A DNA stretch of 64,000 nucleotides from Methylosinus sp. C49 (GCF_009936375.1 NZ_AP022334.1:124001-188000), one strand, 5' to 3'; positions 36,922-47,204 are shown, numbered from the stretch's first letter. The notes: a model not told the origin generated them from the sequence alone. Numbers and translations: made by a program.

Positions 36922-37928
36922 GATATTTGATCCGCAGGCTTCGTGGGTTGATGGTGGCGGAACGATTCAAGAATAGCGCCGCGGCGAAGTTTCGAGCTCG
37001 CTGCGAGCCCGACCAGGGATGACGCTTCTTGAACGGAATGGTCCCGAATTGGGCTCTCCCGCTCTGCGGACACAGAGGCATTCTTTGAGAGCGCATGAAA
37101 GATTGCTAGGTCCGACGCCAACATTGGCCGCGGCTCAAACGGTTGCTCTGTTGGAGCATCAACCAAACTAAAACCGTGAGTTCCGCCGCCGCTCGACCCG
37201 TTTTTTCTAGCGCGAGTGGAGCGGTGAAGGATTCGGAAGTCCTCAAGCGCCGCAGTGATGCTCGCGGACCGGATACGAACTTCTTGCTGCTCGACGGCTT
37301 CGCGGACGAGATCAACGACCGTGCCAAAATCCTCGATCAACCGCCTAGCGTGAAAATCGAGCGTTGGCTCGCTCGGACCACGTTTAACGATTGCCTGGAA
37401 GATCGCCTCCGCGATCGACCGTGCCGCACCTTGCTCCAGAGGCGGAGAAAGAGATGGAGACGGGGGCGAAGGCGCAAACGAATGCGATGATAATAATAAC
37501 AACGCCTCCATGTCAGCCGATATACTCGCAAGTCTTGGAACACATTCTGTATTTGGCAGACGAAACTCCTCGAAATTGGCGACGTGAAGTCTGAACTCTT
37601 GCTCTGTTGGATAAGTATCTGCTAACAACGCAGCGACAAATGGCGCGCAAGCCTTATATCCAATAGCCTCAACGAACGTTATCATCTTATGATAATAGCT
37701 GTTATTGTGCTTATGCTTGGATTCGTCGCTAAATAAAACTGTTAAAAGATAGTCGAGGCGCGCTACACCCTCAAACTCAATGTCAAACTCCGGATCTCTT
37801 CCTAACACCACATTGTAGACGTGCTTTACGTATTCGTCGCAGGATAGCTCAGATACTGCGGTTGAAAACTGCAAGCATTCGAACATCAACGCGTGTCGTG
37901 AATTCAGAAGGTCACTACTGCCGTTCAC
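36918..37928 (-). CDS. DUF4214-like protein, first gene of glycan operon
   Basis: 336 residues, hydrophilic. Near the N-terminus CDEYVKHVYNVVLGRDPEFD resembles the DUF4214 repeat (phycobilisome-linker-like helices often joined to glycosyltransferases and S-layer or RTX proteins). A second weaker repeat occurs at about residue 170-215 (SIAEAIFQAIVKRGPSEPTL). A Pro/Ser-rich linker separates them. No signal peptide. Translationally coupled to the tandem glycosyltransferase. Likely a scaffold or acceptor-recognition partner, which is inferred. Confidence 0.6.
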   Translation of the reverse strand: MNGSSDLLNSRHALMFECLQFSTAVSELSCDEYVKHVYNVVLGRDPEFDIEFEGVARLDYLLTVLFSDESKHKHNNSYYHKMITFVEAIGYKACAPFVAALLADTYPTEQEFRLHVANFEEFRLPNTECVPRLASISADMEALLLLSSHSFAPSPPSPSLSPPLEQGAARSIAEAIFQAIVKRGPSEPTLDFHARRLIEDFGTVVDLVREAVEQQEVRIRSASITAALEDFRILHRSTRARKNGSSGGGTHGFSLVDAPTEQPFEPRPMLASDLAIFHALSKNASVSAERESPIRDHSVQEASSLVGLAASSKLRRGAILESFRHHQPTKPADQIS

Positions 37929-38039
37929 GATCCTGCCTCATCTGGGTCTTGGCTATGCGCTTGAACCCTTAGCGATTTTTCAGCCTCTCGTCCATACATC
38001 TAATTGCCGAGTCTGAAAAATTTTAAGGCCTGTCGGGGG

Positions 38040-38345
38040 CACTCGGCGGAGTTGGTCAGGGATTATGCGGCCGATCGCCTGTTATGGCTCGCACTCGGGT
38101 GGCGGGAATCCGGTGCGCCATCGCGAGCATCGGAGCGCTGCGCAGAGCCGAGGCGTCGTTGCCATCCTCAAAGGCGGTGCCGATCATGAATAAGCGAAGG
38201 CGGCTGATGTCGGAGAGCGCATGGGTGACGAGATCGGGATCGCATGGAATGCGGATGCTGCCGGCAGGGCTCGACCTCGAGGAGCAGCAGCAGGCCGGTA
38301 GAGGCGGATAGCAGGAGATAAGGCCTTGCCGGAAACAGGTGACAG
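38040..38345 (-). pseudogene. IS1380-family transposase, N-terminal fragment
   Basis: The minus strand reads CDPDLVTHALSDISRLRLFM then IGTAFEDGNDASALRSAPML, the conserved IS1380 N-terminal block. The rest of the gene is missing; an IS110 copy begins nearby. Confidence 0.75.
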
Positions 38346-38364
38346 GCCATAGCGCAGCAGGTTA

Positions 38365-39418
38365 GGATCGTTCATGATCGGACGTGCCGACTTCGCAACG
38401 TTGAGACAACAGAACGCCACATGCGCTGAAACGACCAGTCTCACGCCGCCAGGATCGCTTCCTTGTCGGCAAATATTCTTCATGCCGCAGCACCGCCCAA
38501 GAGATCCTCGCCAGCTAGTTGGCAAAGGCTACGAACGCGACATTCTGATGCACACGGGCGAGCAGCGCCGTCAGCCATCGCCCGAGCGGCGTGTCGCGTT
38601 TGGTGACATGGGGCAGCGCGGCCCGCGCGCCATGGATGAGTTGCCTGCGCAAATATCGGTTGCCCCGCTTACTGATCCCGAGCGGTTTCGGCTTGCCGCC
38701 CGTCGTCGCCTGACGGGGGACCAGCCCGAGCCAAGCGGCGCCGAAGGGATCAGCGCGCCGACGCCCGGTATTGTCGCCAGTCGCCGGGCACCCGCATTCT
38801 CTTTGGCGAAAGCCGTGAGCTCCGCGTCGAAAGCGGCGATGCGCTGGTCCAGGTCGCGCCATTGCGTGCGAGCGTCGTCGACGAGCCTGTACATCCGGTC
38901 GCTCAGAGTGTGTCCGCCCCCTTCGTCCAGGAGGACGGCGAGATAATCCGCGAGATGACGTTTACCCTTGGGAACGACGATTCCGCGCTCCAAAAGGATC
39001 GCCCGCAGTTGGTTGATCAGCGCCGTCCGTTCGCCGACCAGTCGGTCGCGAGACCGATGCAACGTCTGGAAGTCGAGCTGATCCTGCGTTTTCAGTTCCA
39101 CAAAGCGCATAGTCGGCCGCGTCGCCGCCTCGGCGATCCCTTCGGCGTCGCGATCGTCGTTCTTCTGCGCTTTCACATAGGGGCGACATATTCTGGCGAC
39201 ATCAGCCGAACTTCGTGGCCATGAGCCGCGAAGACCCGCCCCAGATGATGAGCGCCGCAGCACGCCTCCATCGCGACGACGCAGGCCGGCACCTTCGCCG
39301 CCAAGCCGATCAGCGCCTCCCGCCGCCGCATGACCACCGTCCCGGCCGCGTCGAGGCCAACGAGATTGCAAATATTCTTGCCGATGTCGATACCGAGCAC
39401 GGAAACCCTCGTCTCCAT
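38365..39418 (-). pseudogene. IS110-family transposase, several frameshifts
   Basis: N-terminal RuvC-like part from METRVSVLGIDIGKNICNLV (start at 39418), then YVKAQKNDDRDAEGIAEAAT, LATIPGVGALI, and in another frame LGLVPRQATTGGKPKPLGIS and GNRYLRRQLIHGARAAL. These are the DEDD and Tnp20 parts of an IS110. Breaks near 39180 and 38740 and a scrambled end stop normal expression. Confidence 0.8.
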
Positions 39419-39494
39419 GACCAATCCCTCCGTTCTATCTCCGGCGAGCCTACTATGCCGGAAGGAGGGGCGGGCCATTCCATAAAAGACCGCG

Positions 39495-40083
39495 CATGCC
39501 GAGGACCAACAGCGCCCGGACGTGCTGTTCCGTCGCCATGCTTGGTTTTCCGGGCAGCTGGAGCTCGATCCGAGAAAGCTCGTCTTTATCGATGAAACCG
39601 ACGCGCCTTGACCAATCTCGCCCGCAAGAACTGACGATGTCGACGCGGAAGAAGGCTGCGTGCCGCCATCCCGCACGGCCATTACAAGATGGTCACGCGG
39701 GTCGCCGGTCTGCAGCTTTTCGGGCTGGTGGCGCAGAATACCTTCAACCGGCCGATCAACGCCGTCGCCTTCGAGGACTGGGGTGAGACATGCCACGTGG
39801 CGGGCCTGTCGCCCTGCGATGCCGTCGTGATGGACAATCTCTCCGCCCACAAGGGGTCGCGCGTCGAAGAGCTGATCAAAGCGGCCGGCGACGAGTTGCG
39901 ATATCTGTTGCCCTACAGCTCCGATCTCAATCCGATCTAAAAAGCCTATTCGAAGTTGAAAGCCTATCTGCGCATGATCGCCCAGCGAACCGTCGCTGGC
40001 CTGATGTGCGCCCTCGAAACTTGCGCGCACATCTTCCTCCCCACCGAACGCGCGAGCTATTTCACGGCCTGCGGATGTGATAC
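39495..40083 (+). pseudogene. IS630-family transposase C-terminal half, catalytic Glu replaced by stop
   Basis: Frames contain LELDPRKLVFIDETDA (first Asp) and AVVMDNLSAHKGSRVEELIK (second Asp). YLLPYSSDLNPI is then followed by TAA at 39938-39940, where the family has the catalytic Glu. KAYSKLKAYLRMIAQRTVAG continues in frame after the stop. A frame break near 39670 also exists. Confidence 0.75.
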
Positions 40084-40327
40084 AGATTGATCGGAACTCG
40101 CTAGCTCTTGGAGTGCGTCAGATCATCGCCTGTTTTTCTTACACACCACCTCTACCGTGACCCGTAGCGATCGCCTTGGCGGTACGGACTGTGGCGCGTG
40201 CGCCCGGAGTGTTGTAGAGTGTCTACGTCCGGTTTCGCGCGCAGTCGCGCAATTAGCTTGAGAGCCCCAAACTGAAATGGTTAACCCTTGCCATCGTCCG
40301 AAAGACCTTCAGCCCTCCGATGGTCAG

Positions 40328-41380
40328 ATGCGGCTGCTCGTAACGGGCGGGGCGGGTTTCATCGGCTCGGCGGTCGCGCGCCGGATCATCGAAACGACGC
40401 CGCATGAACTTCTCGTTTATGACAAGCTCACCTATGCCGGCAATCTCAACTCGCTCGCGCCTATCGCCGGCGATCCGCGCTACTCCTTTCGACGCGCGGA
40501 TATTTGCGACCGCGCCGCGGTCGACGCCACCTTCGAGGAGTTTCGGCCCGATATCGTGATGCATCTCGCCGCCGAGAGCCATGTCGATCGCTCCATCGAC
40601 GGGCCGGGCGCCTTCATCGAGACCAATGTCGTCGGCACTTTCACACTGCTCGCCGCGGCGCTCGATTATTGGCGCCGTCTCGATGCGCAGACCGCCGCCG
40701 GCTTTCGCTTTCTGCATATCTCGACCGACGAAGTGTTCGGCGCGCTCGGCGCGGAAGGGCTGTTTCGCGAGGACACGCCCTATGCGCCCAACTCGCCCTA
40801 TTCCGCTTCGAAAGCGGGCTCCGATCATCTCGCGCGCGCCTGGCGCGAGACCTATGGCCTGCCGACCATCGTCACCAATTGCTCCAATAATTACGGCCCC
40901 TATCATTTCCCCGAAAAGCTCATTCCGCTCACCATTCTCAATGCGCTCGAGGAAAAGCCCCTGCCCGTCTATGGGCGCGGCGAGAATGTGCGCGATTGGC
41001 TCTTTGTCGAGGATCACGCCGAGGCGCTGCTCACCGTCGCGCGCGCCGGCGTCGTCGGACAATCCTACAATGTCGGCGGCCGCTCGGAGATGCGCAACAT
41101 AGAAGTGGTGCAGGCGATCTGCGATCGTCTCGACGAGCTGAGGCCCCGCGCGCGCGGCTCCTATCGCGAGCTGATCACATTCGTGCAGGATCGGCCGGGC
41201 CATGATCTGCGCTATGCGATCGATTGCTCCAAGATCGAGCGCGAGCTCGGCTGGCGCGCCAAGGAGAGCTTCGCCAGTGGGCTCGCCAAGACGGTGCGCT
41301 GGTATCTCGAAAATGAAGCGTGGTGGAAAGCCATACGCTCCGGCAAATATCGCGGCGAGCGGCTCGGTTGCGTCGCCTGA
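40328..41380 (+). CDS. rfbB: dTDP-glucose 4,6-dehydratase
   Basis: 350 residues from the ATG at 40328; an upstream ATG at 40277 would add 17 unlikely residues before the NAD fold. Rossmann motif GGAGFIG (7-13), [20 protein letters not shown] (Asp-Glu catalytic pair) and YSASK (Tyr-x3-Lys). Second step to dTDP-L-rhamnose: dTDP-glucose to dTDP-4-keto-6-deoxyglucose. First gene of rfbBCDA; GC-rich like host genes, unlike the low-GC glycan genes on both sides. Confidence 0.95.
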   Translation: MRLLVTGGAGFIGSAVARRIIETTPHELLVYDKLTYAGNLNSLAPIAGDPRYSFRRADICDRAAVDATFEEFRPDIVMHLAAESHVDRSIDGPGAFIETNVVGTFTLLAAALDYWRRLDAQTAAGFRFLHISTDEVFGALGAEGLFREDTPYAPNSPYSASKAGSDHLARAWRETYGLPTIVTNCSNNYGPYHFPEKLIPLTILNALEEKPLPVYGRGENVRDWLFVEDHAEALLTVARAGVVGQSYNVGGRSEMRNIEVVQAICDRLDELRPRARGSYRELITFVQDRPGHDLRYAIDCSKIERELGWRAKESFASGLAKTVRWYLENEAWWKAIRSGKYRGERLGCVA

Positions 41381-41398
41381 CGCGCGCGTGAGGACAGC

Positions 41399-41956
41399 AT
41401 GAAGGTCGAGGACACGGCGCTCGATGGCGTCAAGATCGTGACGCCCGATCGCTTCGGCGACGCGCGCGGCTTTTTCTCCGAGAGCTATAATGAAAAGCGC
41501 TGGGAGGAGCGCGGCCTGCCAGCGCTCCGCTTCGTGCAGGACAATCATTCCCTCTCGCGCGACACAGGCGTCATTCGCGGGCTGCATTTTCAGACCGCGC
41601 CTTTCGCGCAGGACAAGCTGGTGCGCGTCACGCGCGGCCGCATATTGGATGTGGCTGTCGATATTCGCCGCTCGTCGCCTACGTTCGGCCGTCATATCGC
41701 AGTGGAGCTCTCCGCGGAGAATTGGCGGCAATTGCTCGTTCCCATCGGCTTCGCCCATGGCTTCTGCACGCTCGAGCCAGATACGGAAGTCGTCTATAAG
41801 GTCACGAATTTCTATTCGGCGCCCAATGATCGCGGCCTCGCATGGGACGATCCGGATCTCGACATCTCTTGGCCGATCGCGCCGGCGCACGCCATTCTGT
41901 CGGAGAAGGACCGACGCTGGCCGCGCCTGCGCGAACTCACGGATACATTCGCGTGA
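41399..41956 (+). CDS. rfbC: dTDP-4-dehydrorhamnose 3,5-epimerase
   Basis: 185 residues. Cupin fold with FSESYNEKRW, QDNHSLSRDTGVIRGLHFQ (catalytic His in RGLHFQ), GRILDVAVDIRRSSPTFG, IGFAHGFCTLE and YKVTNFYSA. Normal length. Epimerises C3 and C5 of the 4-keto sugar. It lies 18 bp after rfbB and overlaps rfbD by 4 bp. Confidence 0.95.
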   Translation: MKVEDTALDGVKIVTPDRFGDARGFFSESYNEKRWEERGLPALRFVQDNHSLSRDTGVIRGLHFQTAPFAQDKLVRVTRGRILDVAVDIRRSSPTFGRHIAVELSAENWRQLLVPIGFAHGFCTLEPDTEVVYKVTNFYSAPNDRGLAWDDPDLDISWPIAPAHAILSEKDRRWPRLRELTDTFA

Positions 41957-42855
41957 GCGTGCGCATCGCCGTCACCGGATTGCAGGGCCAGATCGTCACC
42001 GCTCTGCACGAGCGCAGCTCCGAAGAAACGGAAATCCTCGCGCTCGGAAGGCCGCAGCTCGATTTGACGGACCGCGACAGCGTGCGCGCGGTGTTGAACG
42101 ATGCGCGTAGCGATGTGATCGTCAATGCGGCCGCCTACACCGCCGTCGACAAGGCGGAACAGGAAGAAGCGCTCGCCATGCGCGTCAATGGCGAAGGCGC
42201 CGGTCATGTCGCCGAGGCGGCGGCGGCGCTCGGCGTTCCGCTCATTCATTTTTCGACAGACTATGTGTTCAACGGTTCCGCTGCGTGCCCTTATCGCGAG
42301 GATGATCCGACCGCGCCGCTCGGCGCCTATGGCCGCTCCAAGCTCGAGGGCGAGAGGCGCGTCGCGGCGCTCTGTCCAAAATCGGCGATCCTGCGCACGG
42401 CCTGGGTCTACAGCCCCTTCGGCGTGAATTTCGTGCGCACCATGTTGCGGCTCGGCGAGACGCGTGAGGAGGTGGGCGTGGTCGCCGATCAGCTCGGCAA
42501 TCCGACGAGTGCGATCGACATAGCCGAGGCGACATTGCGCATTGCGAAGCGCCTTTGCGAGGACGGCGCGCCGCAGCTGCGCGGGGTCTTTCACATTACC
42601 GGCGCGGGCGACGCCTGCTGGGCCGATGTAGCGGAAGCGATCTTCGCGCGCGCGGAAACGCATGGGCGCAAGCCGGTGCGCGTTCGCCGCATCGCCACGG
42701 CGGATTATCCGACGCCGGCGCGGCGCCCAGCCAATTCGCGCCTCGACAATACGAAGCTCTCGCAAATCTACGGCGTCGCTCTGCCCGACTGGCGCCCATC
42801 GCTCGCGGCCTGTGTCGACAGGCTGCTCGTCGGCCCCACAGATGGAGGAGCATGA
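41953..42855 (+). CDS. rfbD: dTDP-4-dehydrorhamnose reductase
   Basis: 300 residues from the GTG at 41953 (GTGA overlap with rfbC). NADPH fold [33 protein letters not shown], and the YGRSKLEGE Tyr-x3-Lys pair. Last step to dTDP-L-rhamnose. Rhamnose would feed the glycosyltransferases encoded in this window. Confidence 0.94.
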   Translation: MSVRIAVTGLQGQIVTALHERSSEETEILALGRPQLDLTDRDSVRAVLNDARSDVIVNAAAYTAVDKAEQEEALAMRVNGEGAGHVAEAAAALGVPLIHFSTDYVFNGSAACPYREDDPTAPLGAYGRSKLEGERRVAALCPKSAILRTAWVYSPFGVNFVRTMLRLGETREEVGVVADQLGNPTSAIDIAEATLRIAKRLCEDGAPQLRGVFHITGAGDACWADVAEAIFARAETHGRKPVRVRRIATADYPTPARRPANSRLDNTKLSQIYGVALPDWRPSLAACVDRLLVGPTDGGA

Positions 42856-42856
42856 A

Positions 42857-43723
42857 ATGCGCGGAATCATTCTCGCGGGCGGCAGCGGCACGCGGCTTCA
42901 TCCGGCGACGCTCGCCGTCTCCAAGCAATTGCTGCCGGTCTATGACAAGCCGATGATCTATTATCCGCTGAGCGCTCTGATGCTCGCCGGCGTGCGCGAG
43001 ATACTCGTCATCACGACGCCCGATGACGAAGCGGCGTTCAAGCGCCTGCTCGGCTCCGGCGCGCAATGGGGCGTCTCCTTCACTTACGCCGTGCAGCCGC
43101 GGCCGGACGGGCTCGCGCAGGCATATGTCATCGGCGCGAGCTTCGTCGACGGGCAAAGCTCCGTGCTGGTGCTCGGCGACAATATTTTCTACGGTCATGG
43201 ACTCACAGAGTCGCTGAGCAAGGCGAAAGAATCGCGCCACGGCGCCACTGTCTTCGCTTATCACGTCGCTGATCCAGAGCGTTACGGCGTCGTCGATTTC
43301 GACGCGCAGGGCCGCGTATTGTCGCTCGAGGAAAAGCCGAAAGCGCCCAAATCCAATTGGGCGGTCACGGGGCTTTATTTCTACGACGAGCGCGCGCCGC
43401 AATATGCTGCGGAACTGAAACCTTCGCCTCGCGGCGAATTGGAGATCACCGACCTCAACAACATCTATCTGCAGCGCGGCGAGCTGAATGTGGAACGGCT
43501 GGGCCGCGGCTTCGCCTGGCTCGACACGGGCACGCCGGCCTCGCTGCTGGAGGCAGCGGAATATGTGCGCGCGATCGAGCTGCGGCAAGGACAGCGCATC
43601 GCCTGCCTCGAGGAGATCGCCTTCCGCCAAGGCTGGATCGACGCCGAAACGCTACGCGCCGCCGCGCAGAAATTCGCCAAGAGCCAGTATGGCGCCTATC
43701 TGTCAACTTCCATCGAGATATGA
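42857..43723 (+). CDS. rfbA: Glucose-1-phosphate thymidylyltransferase
   Basis: 288 residues, ATG at 42857 right after the rfbD stop. Nucleotidyl transferase signature [66 protein letters not shown] and [13 protein letters not shown]. First step of dTDP-rhamnose synthesis, placed last in the operon. Confidence 0.95.
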   Translation: MRGIILAGGSGTRLHPATLAVSKQLLPVYDKPMIYYPLSALMLAGVREILVITTPDDEAAFKRLLGSGAQWGVSFTYAVQPRPDGLAQAYVIGASFVDGQSSVLVLGDNIFYGHGLTESLSKAKESRHGATVFAYHVADPERYGVVDFDAQGRVLSLEEKPKAPKSNWAVTGLYFYDERAPQYAAELKPSPRGELEITDLNNIYLQRGELNVERLGRGFAWLDTGTPASLLEAAEYVRAIELRQGQRIACLEEIAFRQGWIDAETLRAAAQKFAKSQYGAYLSTSIEI

Positions 43724-44056
43724 CCCAGGATTTCCATTGAGACCTGCTGGTGTGGAGGCCCGTCCGACGGCACCGTGATGTGCCAATGTGATTTTTTTTT
43801 GCAAACAATGTCACAGTAAGGAGACTGCCTCCACGACCGAGATAAGCATTGGATTCGTAGCCAGCTTCGCGAGTGGCTCGTTTAAAAACGCCGTTCAGAA
43901 TGCGACCATGCGTTGGAGCATCCGTGCCCGGATGCGACGGCGTCCTAGACATGGGGTCATGTCCGATGGCACCACAAACTGAAACAACCGGTTGACTACC
44001 ATTGAGAGTTCGTTGAAATATCTGATACAAGTCTCATGCTTCACAGGCAGGCCATT
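43724..44056. other. Intergenic region before the 461-residue gene, with a repeated motif
   Basis: 333 bp without a gene. It holds a GTCCGA(C/T)GGCACC pair (about 43765 and 43968), a T-run at 43791, and CCGGTTGACTACCATTG at 43988-44004, which is close to a motif in front of the Hint gene. The latter may include a -35 TTGACT; no convincing -10 at normal spacing. Confidence 0.35.
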
Positions 44057-45421
44057 ATGCTCTCTGAACTATTCTCCGGTGCCGGCAACCGCATGAGGTT
44101 TCGCAAAAGCCTCGCTCCGTTGAGCGTCCCAGTAGGCCTTGATAGTTTAAGTTACCCGAAATCAGACGATCCTTATGCTCAATTCGAGGCAGTTGTAATA
44201 GAGATTGACCGTCTCGCCTCCGGCGATTCGAAACACATATTGCAATTGCTGTGGCCACTTTGGCGGGATGTCGATCGGCTCGTTGTCGCACGTCGTGGTG
44301 TTGCGCTTTGCTTCGAGTCCCTCGACTGGACCTTTGAGCCATACGCCGATGCTATCGCCCGTCGCATACAAGAGAGCTTCCAGGTGTTTGCCGAACTGGA
44401 GCTCGATTTCGACATCTTGAACCTTGCGCAGCGACTGATTGGCGAAGCACCGCCAACGGCAGAGCTGCATCATTATCTTCTCGCGCATCTTTTGGACCCC
44501 ACGGAAAAGGAATTTGCGCGCGTTATTATGTTAGGCGCGGCGAATGCCAAGATCATCGATCCGATCAGATTCCTTCTGCCAGAATTTGGTAACCAGCTGG
44601 GAGATTTGTTTTTCACGCAGCTGCTTAAGACAGCGGAGCGTGTCGGCTTCACGCTGCCGATGGACGTTCTAGCCCAAATAGCTGACTTTTTGCGGGAGCC
44701 AGAAACTTTAGCAGGTCTTGCAGTCGGGACCGCAATTTCACGTGGTCTTACAGACGACGTAGCTAATGAACACAAGTCAATGCATGAATTGATGGCGGGG
44801 AAGCGCATTCGTAATCTGCTTCATGAAAAGCTCCGCGGCCCATCGCCGATTCCGCCGCAGCCCTCGACACCCGTCGACCCGAACCTTTTTGGAAGGCTGT
44901 ATCATCGCCTGTGGGACTGTAAGAGAGAGATGCGCGCGCAAAATGAAGATAGGATCCCGTTGAAGCGCGGCAGCGCGGAAGTCTCCTGGCTGAACTTCAT
45001 GTTGGAACGTGGTCCCACCACGATCGAGCCAAAATCATTTTTCTCGAACGCGCGCAAGATCGATGGAGCACTGACCGCTGCTTCTCACTCGGCGAACGAA
45101 GCGTTGCAATGGGGGCCTTATGTGACCTTGCAGCCCGGCTGCTATACGGTCACATTTCTGGGTGAGATGGAGGCCCACCTAACGGCGGTCTTCGAAATCA
45201 CCGCCGCTTACGGCGAGCAGCTGCTTGCCCGCAACGTCGAGATCGCAAGCGGCGAGGGCAAACACGAAGTTCTAGCGCATCTGTCGGTGTGCCTTGAGAC
45301 AAAGGTTGAGGCATGTGAGTTCGTTATCTACCCTCGCACGCGAGCCGGCCTCATTATTTCGCGGGGAGTTAGAATAGAGTGGCGGCCCTTGTCTGGAAGT
45401 TCTCCGGACTTCTCCAAATGA
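44057..45421 (+). CDS. Unknown protein with C-terminal GPYV-type domain
   Basis: 454 residues from the ATG at 44057 (a start at 44036 would add 7). The helical N-terminal 270 residues carry DUF4214-like or HEAT-like helices (IEIDRLASGDSKHILQLLWP, FILEL-like repeats). A Pro-rich linker (PIPPQPSTPVDPN) follows, then WGPYVTLQPGCYTVTFLGEM near residue 360. The last 100 residues resemble the tail of the tandem glycosyltransferase (YGPYVDLGAGRYKLILSG). No signal peptide or catalytic motif. Probably a glycan-pathway partner; function unknown. Confidence 0.65.
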   Translation: MLSELFSGAGNRMRFRKSLAPLSVPVGLDSLSYPKSDDPYAQFEAVVIEIDRLASGDSKHILQLLWPLWRDVDRLVVARRGVALCFESLDWTFEPYADAIARRIQESFQVFAELELDFDILNLAQRLIGEAPPTAELHHYLLAHLLDPTEKEFARVIMLGAANAKIIDPIRFLLPEFGNQLGDLFFTQLLKTAERVGFTLPMDVLAQIADFLREPETLAGLAVGTAISRGLTDDVANEHKSMHELMAGKRIRNLLHEKLRGPSPIPPQPSTPVDPNLFGRLYHRLWDCKREMRAQNEDRIPLKRGSAEVSWLNFMLERGPTTIEPKSFFSNARKIDGALTAASHSANEALQWGPYVTLQPGCYTVTFLGEMEAHLTAVFEITAAYGEQLLARNVEIASGEGKHEVLAHLSVCLETKVEACEFVIYPRTRAGLIISRGVRIEWRPLSGSSPDFSK

Positions 45422-45483
45422 AGAGAAGGTGCCATGACCTGACCTCGATTCAATCTGCATCATAGCCGCGGCCTTGAATGAGG

Positions 45484-45695
45484 GCCTGTTGGGATTCAGG
45501 ATTCCCATTTTTAGCTCGGCGTGATTCAAGCTTTGGATGGGTTGATTCGCGTTGACGGACGCTCAATGGGCGAAGATGGAGCCGCTTTGCCTAGGCAAGG
45601 TCAGCGATCCCGGCCGCAGCGGAAGGAACAACCGACTTTTCGTGGAGGCGATGTTGTGGATCGCTCGCACCGCGGGCTGCAAGCTCGTTGGCCGT
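45484..45695 (+). pseudogene. IS5-family transposase, N-terminal fragment
   Basis: Terminal repeat GGGCCTGTTGGGATTCA at 45483-45499, then LTDAQWAKMEPLCLGKVSDP and NNRLFVEAMLWIARTAG, the IS5 N-terminus. It ends abruptly where a different coding remnant begins. Complementary in content to the IS5 C-terminal fragment at 29793. Confidence 0.75.
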
Positions 45696-45699
45696 TGGC

Positions 45700-46000
45700 G
45701 GATCGTCGAGGTCGACACCTGGGATCGAGCCTCTCTCGACCTGTTAGGGCAGGCGATGATCGTCATCAACGCCGACGGGCGCGGCGAAATCGCCTTCGGT
45801 GCGATACAGGCGACGTTCGATCTCGATACGGCCCGACCTCGATCGCCTCACCTGGATCGGGTTCGACGAAATGGACGAAGTCTCTGGCGAAGGGACTGCC
45901 GAATTGCTCGACGACGGCTTGATCGAGATCGAGTTTACAATGGCGACGAGGAAGTCCTCAAGGCGAAGCGAAAGGATTTTCAACGGCCTGCTAGACCCTA
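45700..46000 (+). pseudogene. Remnant of a small conserved hypothetical gene
   Basis: GRWRIVEVDTWDRASLDLLG, GEIAFGAIQATFDLD, then in other frames TWIGFDEMDEVSGEGTAELL and IEIEFT. The pieces fit a small acidic protein seen in many bacteria (WRI-E-D-WD-LDL pattern), broken by two indels. The start is lost at the IS5 junction. Confidence 0.6.
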
Positions 46001-46100
46001 TGATTGCCGGGCCTGAGGGTGGCCCATCATCCGATATGCAACGGTACGAGGGTGACGCCGGCTGGCCGGCGCAGAGCCTCTTGCATAGGAGACGGGCCAC

Positions 46101-46730
46101 ATGGAAAATACGCGATTTATTGGCTTGGACATTCACAAAGAGCGGATCTCGGTCGCAGTAGCGGAAAGCGGACGCCCCGGAGCCGTGGAATACCACGGCG
46201 AGATCGGCAATGACCCTGGGGCGATCAGCAAGCTCTGCGAGCGGCTCGGGCGTCCGGGCAAGACGCTGGCGTTTTGTTATTAAGCCGGTCCGTGCGGTTA
46301 TGGCGTTCATCGTCATCTCGTCAGCCTCGGGCATCGGTGCGACGTGGTGGCGCCGTCGCTGATCCCAATGAAGTCCGGCGATCGCATAAAGACAGATCGT
46401 CGTGACGCCACCATGCTCGCGCGCCTCCATCGCGCCGGCGAATTGACCCCTGTCTGACGCCCACGCCAGGCGTGCGCTGGTCGAAGGCGCCTGGGCTTAT
46501 CCAATGAAGCCGCGCATCGGCCGTCATAAGGTCGACCGCATCGAGGCCCTGCCAAAAATCGTTCGCGACAAAGGATGGAAGGCACAAATTCGGCTGTGCG
46601 CCTGATTTCGTCGGCTGAGCGCGCGCGGCAAGACCGCCAATGTGGTCATCATCGCCATCGCACGCGAGATGGTGGGCTTCATCTGGTCGATTGCCTGCGC
46701 GATCCAATCCGCCCCGAAGATCGCGTGGTC
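46101..46730 (+). pseudogene. IS110-family transposase, internal deletion and stops
   Basis: N-terminal RFIGLDIHKERISVAVAESG, a TAA at 46281, then [10 protein letters not shown] and [20 protein letters not shown] to a stop. After a junction near 46490 the C-terminal part appears: WKAQIRLCA, stop, RRLSARGKTANVVIIAIARE, MVGFIW. The middle of the gene is missing. Confidence 0.75.
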
Positions 46731-46798
46731 ATTCTTTAAATTCAACAGTAGGCTCTGTTTTTCTCCCACCTGTTTTGAGTGAGTGGGGGCGACGATAA

Positions 46799-46872
46799 TC
46801 GGAGCGATAGGGGCTCCGACAAATGTCGATTTCAATGCATAAACATATGTCGGAGCGTGAAGTGGCTCCGAC
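46799..46872. repeat. Two inverted repeats sharing GTCGGAGC / GCTCCGAC
   Basis: TCGGAGC (46799) with GCTCCGA (46813) and GTCGGAGC (46849) with GCTCCGAC (46865) form two adjacent hairpins of 7-8 bp. The second overlaps the likely tnpA start codon at 46847. They may bind TnpA or control its translation. Confidence 0.45.
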
Positions 46873-47204
46873 GCGGCGGATCGAGGTCTTCACGGGTGCG
46901 GGGCGTCGGAGGACATGGGGCGCAGATCAGAAGGCGGCGATTGTCGCCGAGAGCTTCACAGAGGGCGCGAGCGTTTGTGAAGTGGCGCGGCGGCATGGTC
47001 TAACGCCGCAGCAACTTTTTACGTGGCGCCGTCAGGCGCGCAAAGAGACCGAGGCTCGCGAAGACGCAGGCGCGCCGCCACTGTTCGTTCCCGCAATCAT
47101 GCAGGGGCCTGTGCCCGCGTCGCCGGCGAAGCGCAAACGACGCGTCCTGCGCCAGGAAACCGATTCGACGCCGACGATCGAACTCGAAGCCGATGGCGTC
47201 ACGG
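46847..47204 (+). pseudogene. tnpA: IS66-family TnpA, C-terminally replaced
   Basis: MSEREVAPTRRIEVFTGAGR, WGADQKAAIVAESF, and HTH CEVARRHGLTPQQLFTWRRQ. Similarity to TnpA ends near TPTIELEADGV. From about 47205 another frame belongs to an IS21 istA, so the IS66 was cut at this junction. Confidence 0.7.

Noticed and set aside
38365-39418. IS110 guide (bridge) RNA next to the transposase
   Set aside because: The element is decayed and its ends are not clear, so no non-coding segment could be assigned.
40253-41890. 545-codon minus-strand frame opposite rfbB and rfbC
   Set aside because: Antisense to two textbook genes; arises from third-position GC bias.
41812-43630. Long minus-strand frames opposite rfbD and rfbA
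   Set aside because: Antisense shadows of the rhamnose operon.
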